The notes: a model not told the origin generated them from the sequence alone. Shown: positions 19,661 to 30,324, counted from the stretch's first letter. The stretch is DNA of 64,000 bases from Lepidostoma basale (GCA_022606425.2 JAHDVF020000661.1:434001-498000); one strand, 5' to 3'. Made by a program: numbers and translations.

Positions 19661-20178
19661 GGATTAAACCAAGTAATTTTTAATTTCCAAAGTATATTAC
19701 TATGGAATTTCACAATGTTGTAAGTGTCGTTATAATGTTTCATATTAGAAATGAATCGGCACTTATCGCCATTTACATTTACCCCACATTTTAAAAGGAG
19801 CCTTGAACGCCAAATTTCAGTCATAAATTCCACAATCCTAGGCTCCAGAGATCAATAGATACCTCCTTAATTTATAGCTCTATGGTTATCCTTCCATATC
19901 TCATTGACTGGGTAGCACAATAGAGTTTGATACAACCAATATTTTGCAGGCTAATTAAGCAATACATCAGAGTATGTGTATATACCAAGAGAGTATACCT
20001 ATATATTATCTGAGATTAGCTCGTCGTGATGAAATCAGCTGTTTTGTTTGAGAGGTTTTTAAAGACTGGCATATTGTTTTGAGATCTTTTTTTGCTCTAA
20101 GCAGTATCATTAATTATCCAACACAATAAAATGTAGCAAATTCAAAATACTACGTGAAGTATAGTACTAATAAAATGA
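19661..20178. other. Unassigned stretch
   Basis: A 61-codon minus-strand ORF (19648-19833) has no recognisable features. No repeat was identified. Confidence 0.4.
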
Positions 20179-20302
20179 ACTAACTAACTAACGATCACAT
20201 ATTTCTACATATTTCTCTCGCTTCCTCAACATTCATACATCGTGTCATGCACACGCGTCGATTGCTCTGACTCCTTACATGGCCGAAACTCAATATTTGA
20301 TA
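20179..20302 (-). mobile_element. LINE-A, tail-end scrap with internal deletion
   Basis: Starts with the inverted TTAG tail (TAACTAACTAAC). It lacks the SAYPFGETA segment and contains the RCMNVEEARE and SRSNRRACMT blocks inverted, ending near AATATTTGAT. Confidence 0.7.
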
Positions 20303-20425
20303 ATATTTGGAACAATATATGTTTCAATATTTGGAACAATATATGTTTAGTAAATATTAAATAACAATTATTTAATGATTTTTTTACGATGCATAATTAT
20401 AGATCTTAATTTTATATTTATTAAA

Positions 20426-20861
20426 ACTAACTAACTAACTAACCATCACGCCGTCTCCCCGAAGGGGTAGGCAGAAAGAATGGACTGCCAAACTTTAACT
20501 GATACGGCTACACACATGCCACACCTTTCTTTCCTGACATGTTTCTCTCGCTTCCTCCTCCTCACATGGCCGACATTCAATATTTGATTTATTTGATCGT
20601 GCCACGTTTTCCTCAGTCCTCCTCTATTTCTGGGTCCATTTACATCGTTAACATATAATTTTTTTACCACTCTTTCTTCATTCATTCTTTCCATATGTCC
20701 AAACCATCATAATGATACTTTCATTATTTTGTTTATAACACCATCATTCGCACCGCAATCACTTCTTATATTTTCATTCGACACCCTATCATACACAGAG
20801 TATCTAAACATTCGTCTTAGAGATCTCATTTCTACTGTATTTATTCTACTTTCATCATTCC
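20426..20861 (-). mobile_element. LINE-A / SINE-2 chimera
   Basis: The frame covers MERMNEERVVKKLYVNDVNG, RKTWHDQINQILNVGH, then a SINE-2-specific segment (GCCGTATCAGTTAAAGT on the minus strand) is inserted before WQSILSAYPFGETA and the TTAG tail. Upstream to 20861 are decayed RMC.YSVYDRVSN and INTVEMRSL blocks. The composite 3' end suggests template switching or gene conversion between LINE-A and SINE-2. Confidence 0.8.
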
Positions 20862-20894
20862 TTTAATTAAGTGAGAATTAATAAATTAATTATT

Positions 20895-21412
20895 CTTCTT
20901 CTTATTTATTGTTTCTTGAACAATGATGTAAAACTCCATAATAAATCTTCTTCTTCTTCTTGCTTGTTGTAGACCTATGTGGTCTGATCTCCAGAGTGTT
21001 GTTCCTCCTGTGAGGTAAACTCCCAGCTGTTCCTCTTTTAGGAGGTCTTCCACGGGGATGAGTCCCATGAAGCTGATTATGCAATGCAATATAGTGGAGT
21101 CTGGTGGTGTCCATTATTTGAACATGACCGTACAAGTCCCCTTTGCGCTGTCTGTTCCATCTTATAATATCCTCAACCTCACATATCTATCTTATTCTGG
21201 TGTTCCTCACGCGATTTTTCAGTGTCTTTCCTGCTATCGTTCTTAGTATCTTCATCTCGGAAGTCCTCAAAACTTGTTTGGTTCCATATGAAAAAATTAA
21301 TATAAATGAAAACGTCTTCTTCGTCTGTCTTCTAGGAGTTTTATTATGTTTTTAATGGAATGAGATATTTCAATGTGATAATACCTTAGAAAGGCGAAAC
21401 ATGTCGTTCATG
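20895..21412 (+). repeat. Beta element split by a LINE insertion
   Basis: Left piece 20895-20944 (TTTATTGTTTCTTGAACAATG, AAAACTCCATAATAAAT) and right piece 21291-21412 (AAAATTAATATAAATGAAAACG, GGAGTTTTATTATG, GATAATACCTTAGAAAGGCG, AAACATGTCG) are contiguous in other beta copies. The 346-bp LINE-G-type fragment between them inserted later. Confidence 0.7.
20945..21290 (-). mobile_element. LINE-G-type fragment inside a beta element
   Basis: The minus strand encodes WYGHVQIMDTTRLHY, the HGTHPRGRPPKR block and a decayed terminus, with the tail AAGAAGAAGAAGAT facing 20945. It includes an upstream MKILRTIAGKTLKNRVRNT-like segment at 21190-21285 with errors. Confidence 0.75.
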
Positions 21413-21845
21413 GCACAGAAATAATGTCTCCTGGGATGATGAGGTTTCAGCTGTTCCTTCATCTCTTAGGCGATCTTCCAGGTGGACGGCGTCCAGAGGG
21501 GATTTCAGAAGCGGCTGTATATGCGAGTCTGTCACCATCCATTCTGGCTACATGGTCCACTCTATTATCTTCTTCTCTGGATCTACTCCACCGAACGAAA
21601 TCCTCTATTTCGCAAGTTTCCTTACGTCTGCGGTACGGACACGACCTTGGAGAGTTTTTCCAGTAATGCATATTAGGACCTTCATCTCAGATGTTCTAAG
21701 CAGGTCTTTGTTTAATACAGTGTCGGCCCTTGTCTTTACAGCATACGACATGATAAGTCGTACGCATGTCGTATAAATTCTGACCTTGCTGTCGATACGC
21801 AAGTGCTTGTTCTTCCAGACCAGATTCTTCAGACACCCTGACACG
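21413..21845 (-). mobile_element. LINE-G, C-terminal fragment
   Basis: Two minus-strand frames together give KHLRIDSKVRIYTTCVRL, the TRADTVLNKDLLRTSEMK block, GKTLQGRVRTADVRK, RKETCEIEDFVRWSRS and ARMDGDRLAYTAASEIPSG, RRPPGRSPKR. One frame change near 21660. This is the best G copy. Confidence 0.85.
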
Positions 21846-22671
21846 GCAGAGGCTTAATTAGTACCAGTAAAAAAAAACTATTGTAATGTACAGAGTTTTT
21901 ACAATGTTTGGGCTTTAACAATATGGAGTTTTATAATTAATATTTTTTTGAAAAGTATTTTTTTTACATTAAGAAGTCCTTCATCATCGGGAGACCTGTA
22001 TAATTCTTATTGTGATGAAAGTTTCCGATAACGATGGAAGGCGAAATCTTTTTTCGATACATTTCACTGGGTGTTGTCATAAGGGTTAACAATACGCTGG
22101 TCTTCTGAGCTAGAAGACTTGGATTTAATTCCTTCTTCATCATGAGTTATGTTCATATTGGAGAATGTGTTGTTAATAATAAATCCATTGATTTAAATCT
22201 TTTGTTATTTTTCATATGAAGCACTCACATTATGGTTAGACATTAGATATAAAATATAAAACACTTTGTATTTATTTCTACTTTTCTTTTTTTATTGTGT
22301 ATACAACACTTTTATTAAAACAATAAAATTATGACACGGTGTGCATACCGCGGTTAAATACATTTTTTTTTTTAAATTTATATTATATCTATAAGTTTAA
22401 ATCCTTAGTTTTATTTTTTCCCATTTGTTTTAGGCCTGTTACTCTCAGTGTCAAGTTCTCTTTGAGGCGTGGATTTGCAGCCGTTCTTCTATCTTTTTGA
22501 AGGTCGTCCTTAAGGTCTACTTTCTTAAGGTAAACTGTCTTGCTTTTCTTACGACCCTTGATTCTACCATTTTGTAAACATGTTCATTTCATATACTACT
22601 TCTTTGCCGTCCTCATCTTACAATATCTTATCATTGCATATTTTTCGGAACCATAATTGGAACTGCCAGAA
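21846..22671. other. Unassigned stretch
   Basis: No family match. At 22440-22560 there is a richer segment (TTGAGGCGTGGATTTGCAGCC, AAGGTCGTCCTTAAGG). The rest is AT-rich with no convincing ORF. Confidence 0.4.
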
Positions 22672-22925
22672 CCAACCTGCCTCTGGTAACATTGTTGGGA
22701 ATTGCAATCAGTCTGCTGAACACGATCTTCATCGACGTCTTTCATTAAGTGAAAGTACGTTCAGAAGACAGATGCCTGTGACTTTAAAAAGTTTCTTGTC
22801 TTCCTAAAGTCGAACCATCTCTCACGCGTTCCTAGTATTTTACCTGTGCTCAAATAGATTCCTTAAACTGCAAGTAAATATATTTGTAATGTCTTTTGAA
22901 GAAAAAATACTATTTTGATTTGATA
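22672..22925 (+). mobile_element. LINE-B, 3' fragment
   Basis: Starts TGCCAGAACCAACCTGCCTC (RTNLPLV block), small deletions in the SSEIDVFHISES region, then the 3' UTR with AAGTCGAACCATCTCTCACG and a TTTTGATTTGATA tail. Confidence 0.8.
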
Positions 22926-23059
22926 TATGCGTTTTATATTCTGCCGTGAAGGGGTTTCTTCAGCAATGTTTATCCTTGTTGAAAGCTAAGGCATTAACAC
23001 TGTGAAATTCCATAGAAATACACTTAGGAAATTGAAAATAATTTTGTTTATAATCCATA

Positions 23060-23340
23060 AAATATAAAAAACACGACATGTTTCGTAAGAAGCCTCCATC
23101 TTCAGGTGTAAATAAATAATAAAAACTAAACAAAGAAAGACAAATATTTAAACCGTATTTAAAATTCGATACAATACAAAGGAATAATACATTTAAATTT
23201 AAAAATGGACACGGGCTAATTGTTATAAGTACTAATAATTATTTTTTTATCAGTAAGAACTAATAAATAATATTAAAAAATAATCATACATAATAATTAA
23301 ATGATAATATAAAATTGTATAATAATTTAGAAAAAAACAT
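23060..23340 (-). repeat. Gamma element, left arm
   Basis: Matches 19310-19460: AAAAACACGACATGTTTCGT, AGGTGTAAATAAATAATAAA, CTAAACAAAGAAAGAC, AAAATTCGATACAATA, CTAATAATTATTTTTTTA. The mirrored right arm is missing. Confidence 0.7.
23070..23110 (-). ncRNA. Hammerhead-ribozyme-like motif, gamma family
   Basis: Minus strand: helix I ACAC/GTGT, CTGAAGA (23099-23105), extra T, helix II GGAGG/CTTAC with one mismatch and one wobble, GAAAC (23080-23084), AT, GTC (23075-23077). The core is intact but helix II is weaker than in the 19324 copy. Confidence 0.6.
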
Positions 23341-24194
23341 GCATTTGAAAAGACATTTTACGAGTATATAGAAATTAATAAATGATTAATTTTCATATGA
23401 TTGGGAATGGGAGTTTGGTCGTTACCTGGTCGTTTTAGTTTGAAAAAAGCTTTTGGTTCTGACAGTGTCGGTTCTGGATTCTATGATGTGGGTCATTTTA
23501 GGATGGACACAGTACTGTAAATTCCTGTAAATCCTTGATGTTAGACAAAAAGTGAATTACTTTGATGTTTAAATAATATTTTGGATGCTTGAAGATATTG
23601 AAATACAATTTGTAGTTTCCTTGACCTTACCTAGATAATATGATACTATAATGCATTTTTGGATTTGGATATCTTTCTTCATAGTAATCACGTTGTTACA
23701 ATGATTGCATTATGACATTTAAAGTTCATGCCATTGTTCTTAAAGAAACAGTGTTAAAAAGCAGGTGGGAGCACGCCTCGGAGTTTTCGATGGAGATTTA
23801 TAGAGTAAACTTGACTTAAGGTCACTGGGGCATTAACCGTACCCTTCAAGATCAGAAGAACAAGTCTATTTGGAAATGGTCCATATTCGAGGAAGGTTCT
23901 TTCTACGATCGGTCCAATTATGGCTGACGTTAATATTAGTGATGGAGTCTATCGAACTATTGAAATTTTCGAACAGTATTTAATTTACATTTTGAATAAT
24001 CGAATGAAATTTTGTTAAAAAAACGGTGTTTATTATTATTAGTTTTGTACTAGTATTTTGATTGTTTTTAATCAATGTTTGAAAAGTGATGTTTTTTAAA
24101 TCAATGTTTATTATTTATTTAGTGGCCATTCACAATGAAGTACTGGTTCTAACTGTATATTTATTATTATAATTATAATTATTTCGTTAAAAAG
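23341..24194. other. Unassigned, single-copy within the window
   Basis: 850 bp without recognised repeats. Slightly less AT-rich around 23400-23560 (GGTTCTGACAGTGTCGGTTC). No ORF above chance length. Confidence 0.4.
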
Positions 24195-24371
24195 GCCTTT
24201 TCATCATTACCGATCGAGCCAAATATATATAAGGGGTGAAGTTTTAAATGGATAATCATGACATGTGATAGCTAGCTATAAATGGCCATTGTGAGAATAA
24301 TACTGTCATAACCAGGAATCGAACCCTGTACCTTCGTTGTGGCAGTCATAGCTGTTGCCACTCTTCCACGA
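24195..24371 (-). mobile_element. SINE-1, variant subfamily, degraded
   Basis: The minus strand starts ACTTCGTGGAAGAGTGGC with B box GGTTCGATTCCTGG, then a diverged body ending at GGCTCGATCGG. It shares the GAGTGGCAAC head with 10797-10913. Confidence 0.65.
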
Positions 24372-24668
24372 AGTATGAAACTGGCAAAAGAAGAATGAGA
24401 GCAGAATAAATGCGGTAGAGATGAGATCCCTTAGACGCGTGTACGGTAAAATGATATGTGATAGAATTTTAAGTGCTCTTATCAGGAATGTCTGTAGAGT
24501 GAAGGAAAGAATTAAGAACAAAATAATAAAGGAACACTGCGTTGGTTTAGACATATCAAACGCATATGTGAATAAATTTGTAAGAAAGTTTATGTCAATG
24601 ATTTTACTGAATTACGAAACCGAGGAAGACCGAAGAAAACATCATCATCATCATCAAAATATGGCATG
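24372..24668 (+). mobile_element. LINE-A, diverged fragment
   Basis: NAVEMRSLRRVYGKMICDRI, then KERIKNKI and a frameshifted LR.FRHIKRI segment, ending in a GRPKK-like piece interrupted by a short CATCATCATCATCA run before TATGGCATGA. More diverged than the two main subfamilies. Confidence 0.7.
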
Positions 24669-25115
24669 AAAAATTAATAAAAAAATTAAATGGACTGCGT
24701 TTGAATTTTTGAATTTTGAAATGTTATTTAGAGCATTTTTGACACTTTTATTTTACCTTGGATAATAAAAATAAAATCACATAAATTATATACTCGATTT
24801 TTAAAACTGTTGTGTGAGGTTTTTTACACAACACTAGTTGATATACATAATTTATGTATTTCTTTATATATATTGTACATATAATGAAAGTGATCGTTGA
24901 AGGTACGTAGATTAAAATTTAATAAGTAAATACGAAATTTGAACGTAATAACCTCTTATAATTTCATTACTGTAAGTGTTCACGCTACTCAAACTTTTTA
25001 TTATATTATATTTAAGTATGTAAATTAATTGAACCATTTTTCGGTTCGCAACGGGCAAATTGTGGGGTATAAAACATTTGAAATGTACGACGTTTTTCTA
25101 ATAAAGAGCGATAGA
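24669..25115. other. AT-rich stretch, no feature recognised
   Basis: No ORF or repeat identified. Confidence 0.45.
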
Positions 25116-25955
25116 AGGTATTATGAACAAAATTATGAAAGAATCACTGCGTTGGTTCGGATATACATATGGAGCGCATGGGTGAGAAAATAATGGTTAA
25201 ACAAGTATACGTTAATGATGTAAATGGAGTACGGAGTCGAGATCTTCTTCTCTGGTTTCAATCCTGGGATTGGTTTGCAGCAATTTCCTCTATTCTTCTC
25301 TTCCATTCTTCCCTGTCTTGTGCGGCTCTTTTGAAATCTGCATATGATGAGCAGCGCACGTCCACCAACAGGTCCTCCAGGTACTCTCGGCGTGGGCGTC
25401 CCCTAGAGTTTGTCCCCTCGGTCATACCCTCCATTATGGCATGCAAGAGGCCTTCTTGTCGTGTTACATGGCCGATCCATCTTGCACGCCTTTCGGACAA
25501 GGTCCCGAGCAGGTGCCTTCCTCCTTCGATTCTTTGGAGAACCTCTTTATTTGTGATGTGGTCTCTCCAGGAAATTTCTAATAGTCTTCCATAGGACCAC
25601 ATCTCAAAAGCCTCAAGTCTCCGTTTATCTCTTTCGGATAGGCACCATGTCTCGCAGCTGTACATCAAGATACTCCATACATAGGTCTTGATGAGGAGTA
25701 TTCTCAGTTTTAGGTCTATATTATTCTATTATATTAAAATAATAAAATAATAGAATCGAGTCGAGATAGACCGAGAAAAACATGGCATGACCAAATTAAT
25801 CAAATTTTAAAGGTTAGTCATTTTAGAAGCCGGAAGAATCGACGTGCGCGCATGCCTCGCTGTATGAATGTGGTACATGACGCGCTGGTATGTCAGAATA
25901 GAGTAGTGTGGCGGTCCATTCTCTTTGCCTACCCCTGCGGAGAAACGGCGGTAGT
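25116..25955 (+). mobile_element. LINE-A interrupted by a LINE-D insertion
   Basis: 25116-25243 encodes the end of NKIMKESLRWFG and VKQVYVNDVNGVRSRD. 25768-25955 resumes with RPRKTWHDQINQI, SRKNRRARMPRCMNV and SILFAYPCGETA-like sequence. The 10-bp GAGTCGAGAT is present at both edges (25234-25243 and 25758-25767), so removing the insert and one repeat restores the frame. The TTAG tail is absent. Confidence 0.88.
25244..25757 (-). mobile_element. LINE-D, 5'-truncated insertion with target-site duplication
   Basis: The 136-codon minus-strand ORF (25258-25668) contains MMYSCETWCLSERDKRRLEAF, EMWSYGRLLEISW, VLQRIEGGRHLLGTL, ARWIGHVTRQEGLL, NSRGRPRREYLEDL and AAQDREEWKRRIEE. This is the post-RT region of a LINE. 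It is well preserved and flanked by a 10-bp duplication, so it is one of the youngest insertions here. Confidence 0.87.
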
Positions 25956-26403
25956 TTGTTGTTGATGTTCTTTTATTCGTATTAAAAAAAATCTATGTTC
26001 ACGATCTCTGACACAAATCTCGTTTTTTAAACTTGTAAACGGTCAACATAAAGGTGAAGAGTATTTAATGTATCAAGGCCGAATATTGTTTGGGTACTTT
26101 CAACTCCTGCTCTATTATGCGCGGTCTCGAGTACTTTTGCTCTGTACCTTCGTCCGAGACATAATTTTTTGTGACTTATTGTTAGTAATTTATATATATC
26201 AACAAAATGCCGACTGTCGCTGAGTGAGTATGCAAATTCTACAAAGGTAACGCATGAGATTTTAATGATCACTTAACACTAGTAAAAACATAAATTAAAT
26301 AAAAAAGTATAGATTAAAAGTTTGTTCGGAAGTCTCGTAATCGAAGTTCACCATGAAATATCCCAAAATTATAGAGCAACATCTTTATAACAAAAATGTT
26401 ACT
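25956..26403. other. Unassigned stretch
   Basis: An 81-codon minus-strand ORF (26027-26272) has no recognisable domain. No repeat was identified. Confidence 0.4.
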
Positions 26404-26715
26404 TCATTCTACTTTCATCCTTCTTTTGACAGTTCTATACTTAGCTTCCATATATAGTAGAATAAATGCAGTAGAAATTAGATCTCTTAGACGAATGTTA
26501 TAATTTTCACTTATTAAAAAAATCTAAAAGCATGTTTGCTACGTGCTATCAATAGAAATTCATCACGATATTTTATTCTTATTTTATATGAATTTATATT
26601 TAAAGAATATTAAAAATAGTAAGAAAACGGTGTTCGTGCAATACACGGTGTTTAAATGTTGAGGAAGCGAGAGAAGTATGTCAGTAAAGAAAAGTGTAGC
26701 AGTCAATTCTTTCGA
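26404..26715 (+). mobile_element. LINE-A scraps, one twin-primed
   Basis: 26404-26456 is the YGS..W.CQKKDESRM segment inverted, joined at 26457 to RINAVEIRSLRRM forward, exactly the neighbouring segments with about 8 bp shared: a twin-priming junction. After 130 bp of unrelated DNA, 26634-26715 carries the CLNVEEAREVCQ block without a tail. Confidence 0.7.
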
Positions 26716-26879
26716 TCGTTAGATAGTTTGTTGTGTAACTTTTCGAAGGCTGTCCTGAGATGTAGATGTCCAAATGCCTTATTTTGCGTGGTCTTTTTTG
26801 AGGTCGGATACATGTTGGACTTAATATGCTGTTTTGCATATCACTATTTTAGAACACTTCTTCTTCTTTATTGTAGACA

Positions 26880-27035
26880 ATAATTTAATAACCCCAAAAA
26901 AGGAGTGTATATCTTTGTGAACTTGTCTCCATCCACTGCTGGACGTAAGCCTCACCACCCCCACGCCATCTCTCTCGGTCTCTTGACAGTGTTCTCCGGG
27001 CCCTTCCCGCCGTCCGCACAATGTGGTACCGCACC
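26880..27035 (-). mobile_element. LINE-R, C-terminal end
   Basis: The minus strand reads ARRTLSRDRERWRGGGEAYVQQWMETSS across a frame, the DRxRWR...AYVQQW end of LINE-R. It abuts SINE-1 directly. Confidence 0.75.
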
Positions 27036-27041
27036 GCACAA

Positions 27042-27297
27042 CATCGTGGCCAAGTGGTAAGTGCATTGACTGCCACCCCGAAGGTTCCGGGTTCGATTCT
27101 TGGCGAGGGCAGTGTGTTTGTCACACTCTCTTAGGTCTGGTGTAGAATTCATGTGACAATTAAATGGCGATAGATTAGCTGCCTATAGTCGAGGATCACT
27201 ATGATAGCTATAATATCCTTTACATCGATTTGGCTCATGCTGTCATGATGGAAAGAGCGATTCAACAAAATAATAATAATAATAATAATAATTATAA
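27042..27297 (+). mobile_element. SINE-1, full length, AAT tail
   Basis: Best copy: CATCGTGGCCAAGTGGTAAG head with an A box, B box GGTTCGATTCTTGG, body GGTCTGGTGTAGAATTCATG, end GAGCGATTCAACAAAAT and (AAT)n. Length about 255 bp. Confidence 0.85.
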
Positions 27298-27790
27298 TAT
27301 CATCGCTCCACTTGGTTGGCTGTCTCCCGACACTTCTCCGGCCCTTGGCTTTACCTTGGCTTCTATTCAGTAACCCTCTGGCTCCATCTTCCATCATCCC
27401 GTCGACACACATGACCAGCCTACTGTCACTTTATCCTCGCAATGCGTATACCTACATCGGTGACTCTGGTGCGCATTCTGATCTCCACGCTAGGTATATG
27501 GTCTCTAAGCGAGGTACCCAACATGGATCTTTTCATGTCCCGTTGTGCAATTTTGATTTTGTGTATTGCTTATTTAATAAACGTTCATGTTTCCCACCCA
27601 TAGGTTATCACAGGTAACACACACTGGTCCAGCACTTTGATTTTAAAATTTTGTGGCACGTTCGACTTGAAGATGTTGCTCAGCCTTCCGAATGCAGACC
27701 AACCGAGCTGTATTCTTTTACCTATCTCCTTACCTTGACATTCTCTTCCAAAAGCTAACCGATGACCAAGGTACACATATTTAGCACACT
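27298..27790 (-). mobile_element. LINE-Q, C-terminal half
   Basis: The minus strand reads YLGHRLAFGRECQGKEIGKR, IQLGWSAFGRLSNIFKSN, LDQCVLPVITYGWET, then in another frame AQRDMKRSMLGTSLRDHIP, MRTRVTDVGIRIARIK, and GRRSVGRQPTKWSDDI at the end. YLGH and LPVITYG mark the end of the RT domain. At least two frame changes. Confidence 0.85.
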
Positions 27791-27825
27791 TCTACATTTT
27801 AAATATGGATTTTAATGTCTTCAAT

Positions 27826-27955
27826 TTGTGCATGACAAGATGTATGAATGTTGAGGAAGCGAGAGAAGTATGTCAGGATAGAACAGTGTGGCGTTCCATT
27901 CTTTCTGCCTACCCTTTCGGGGAGACGGCGTGATGGTTAGTCAGTTAGCTAGTTA
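27826..27955 (+). mobile_element. LINE-A 3' end
   Basis: Encodes CMTRCMNVEEAREVCQDRTVW RSILSAYPFGETA in one frame and ends with a partly mutated TTAG tail (GGTTAGTCAGTTAGCTAG). It is the youngest-looking short copy. Confidence 0.82.
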
Positions 27956-28482
27956 GTAATTATTTAAGGTGTAGTTTGACAGCATTGTTCAAGAAACAAT
28001 AAATTCGTACAGTATGTTAATATTGTATATTTCGTTCATGGAACCCACTGAAAGTAATTCATCATGCATTATTATCAAACACACAAGTCAACAAAAATAA
28101 TTATTTCATAAATCATACAAATAAATGTGTTCATGTACCCACGAGTCAATAATTAATTATGTGTAATAAATAATATAAAATAACGTAAATCAAATCTCTA
28201 AGTATGTTTTAAAGTATTTGAACAATGTATAATACGTCTCACAAATATACCTACATAAAAAATAATGTCTTAAGTGATTACATTAATGTGCTGTAAGTTA
28301 TATGAGTTATTTTTAAATTTGTTAACACAATGATATTAAATAACTTGACAGCATTATTACTACAACGCTTGATCCGGATATGAAAATAAATGCAGAATTG
28401 AAGTTGCACGAGCAGCATTCAATAAAATGAGTACCTTCTTTGCAACGATAATCTTAACCTGAAACTTCGACTGAAACTCTTA
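27956..28482. other. AT-rich stretch, no feature recognised
   Basis: No coding or repeat similarity identified. Confidence 0.45.
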
Positions 28483-28735
28483 GTGATGGTGAAGCCATCC
28501 CTCTATCTTTTCGGTGGCCTGGTAATCTCTTGCTGCTGGTGTTTTAATTTTAAATGTTTTTTGCAAGTCTTGTATTTTCCATGCGGTTCACATGATCCCT
28601 CCAAAAGCGCCTTCTGCTTCTTCCCTACCTCACTATATCTTCAACTTACAGACGGACCATATCATCTCATTTCTGATCTGATATCTGAGAGATCTGCCTG
28701 CGATGGAGTGTAGGGTTCATTTTCTGCCACTCTGA
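28483..28735 (-). mobile_element. LINE-G fragment
   Basis: The minus strand shows RYQIRNEM, GAFGGIM.TAW and TPAARDYQATEKIEGW-like frames. These are decayed versions of the 58200-58680 copy (RIRNETRRS ... ACAGCTCACC), sharing the string CCAGCAGCAAGAGATTACC. Confidence 0.65.
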
Positions 28736-28814
28736 GATGGTTTTTAGTCCTGTAGGTATCACCTATCACTTAAATTCCATGTCATAATAATATACTATTT
28801 GAAAACGGTTATTA

Positions 28815-29360
28815 CCCCTGGCTGTACCCAACTGATTTCTTGCTGGGTATGCTGGACTACCAATCATTGGAAATTAGACGAACTATCCATTTGGGTGTTC
28901 ATTTTTTTCAACTGATTCGTGGTCGGATACATAACTCTGATATTTTGAATGACTTGACTTTATTTGTCCCTAACAATTATCTGCGACAATGGCAACATAG
29001 ATTATTTCTCCTGCCTCTGTGTAGAACCAATCTACCTGAGGTAATGCCCGTGGGCAGGGCAATAATCCGTCTAAACCGCATTTCTTCGGATGTGGACATC
29101 TTCCACGATAGTGAGGCTACCCTCAGAAAGCATCTATCTTTTATATAATGTATAAAATTGATATTTGCTTCTCTTGTTCTACTTATTTTTTTTCTTTCTT
29201 AATTGTTTATTGTTTACATAGTATTTTTGTATTTTTTAAATTTCACAATTGTATCTTCTTTTTTGTTATATTTTTTCTTGTATTCTGTAGTCATAAGCGA
29301 TTTAGTGATTTACTGTGATGTTTATGATTTTTTTTTAAATAAATTGAAATTGAAATTTGT
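28815..29360 (+). mobile_element. LINE-B relative with AATTGA tail
   Basis: The 102-codon ORF (28840-29148) contains LGMLDYQSLEIRRTIHLG, QLIRGRIHNSDILND, NYLRQWQHRLFLLPLC RTNLP and SSDVDIFHDSEATLRK, ending at a stop. The 3' UTR is unlike LINE-B and finishes with AAATTGAAATTGAAATT. It is a related but separate subfamily with a different tail unit. Confidence 0.82.
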
Positions 29361-29584
29361 TTCACAAAAAATACGGACCAGATTTTGTATATCGGATATG
29401 TAATTTAAGAAATCACGTAAAACTGATTAACTTGAAATTGTTTGATATTACACTAATTTAAACGTTTTGAAATTTGAATATAGAACTAAAATATGCGAGT
29501 AACGGTACTTGAGTAATTTAAGTTCTCGAAACGAAAGCGCATTGTCCGGAAAATTGATGTGTATGTAATAAATTAATATATGCA

Positions 29585-29803
29585 TTTATTGTTTCTCAAA
29601 CAATGATGTAAAATATTGAATAATTAATACGAATGAAATCGTCTGCTGTCTAGAAGTTTTATTATATTTTATGGAAATTACATATTTCGTATTTCTAAAG
29701 CATTATCAACATTTTATGTATGAATATGGAGATGGCTAGAAAGGTTTGTCATGATAGAATAATGTGGCGTTTTTTTCGCAGAATTGGCGTGATGGTTTGT
29801 TTA
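29585..29803 (+). mobile_element. Beta half-element abutted by a LINE-A scrap
   Basis: 29585-29712: beta arm (TTTATTGTTTCTCAAACAATG, TAATTAATACGAATGAAATCG, TAGAAGTTTTATTATATTTTATGG, CGTATTTCTAAAGCATTATCAA). 29713-29803: decayed LINE-A end (CMNMEMARKVCHDRIMW, then GGCGTGATGG) with no tail. Confidence 0.6.
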
Positions 29804-29931
29804 TTTGTTTTTACAATGAGGCGTTTTCTTTTGAATATATTATTTAAAATTATTGTAACTTTTTACTTGTCTATTTTTTTTAAATATACTTTGTATATAC
29901 AAAACTAATTAGAAAAAAATCAAATTACATA

Positions 29932-29972
29932 TCAAACATCTTTCGGACAACCGGTCCTTCTTCAGTGATACA
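29932..29972 (-). ncRNA. Hammerhead-ribozyme-like motif, delta, left arm
   Basis: CTGAAGA (29959-29965), extra A, helix II GGAC/GTCC with loop CGGTT, GAAAG instead of GAAAC, then GTT as triplet. One change in helix III and a weak triplet suggest reduced activity. Confidence 0.5.
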
Positions 29973-30091
29973 TATTATAAAGAAACATATTTAAAATATT
30001 ATAAAATTGTTTACAAATGTGATTAATTTTGAGAGATGTTATAATGATTTAATTAAATTATAATATTTTAAATATGTATCCTTATAATATG

Positions 30092-30132
30092 TATCACTGA
30101 AGAAGGACCGGTTGTCCGAAACATATCTGCTA
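30092..30132 (+). ncRNA. Hammerhead-ribozyme-like motif, delta, right arm
   Basis: CTGAAGA (30097-30103), extra A, helix II GGAC/GTCC with loop CGGTT, GAAAC (30118-30122), AT, ATC triplet (30125-30127). The core is intact. ATC leaves a C-A mismatch at the second helix III pair. Confidence 0.55.
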
Positions 30133-30165
30133 TGTAAGTTTATTTCTTTAAAGTTTGTGTTGAAT

Positions 30166-30324
30166 ATTTATTTATTGATCATTTACCAAGTACATGGTTT
30201 TAATACCTCCCAACTGGGGTAACCCGTTCTAGGGAGGCATTATATCCAAAGTATATAAAAAATAAAAAGACAAATAAAACACTTACAACACAAAGTATGG
30301 CGAACATAAGAGAAATTATTCCAA
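30166..30324 (+). repeat. Dispersed repeat shared with 40305
   Basis: ATCATTTACCAAGTACATGG and TTTTAATACCTCCCAACTGG recur at 40305-40375. The 3' end contains AACACAAAGTATGGCGAACA, a phrase that also borders delta, epsilon and related elements. Nature unknown. Confidence 0.5.

Larger units (their letters stand above)
29860..30165. repeat. Delta element, complete fold-back
   Basis: Left arm with ATACTTTGTATATACAAAAC and ATGTTTGATATGTAATTTG (inverse), right arm ACTGAAGAAGGACCGGTTG ... AAACATATCTGC. The arms meet near 30020. Each carries a hammerhead-like motif pointing outward. Confidence 0.7.
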
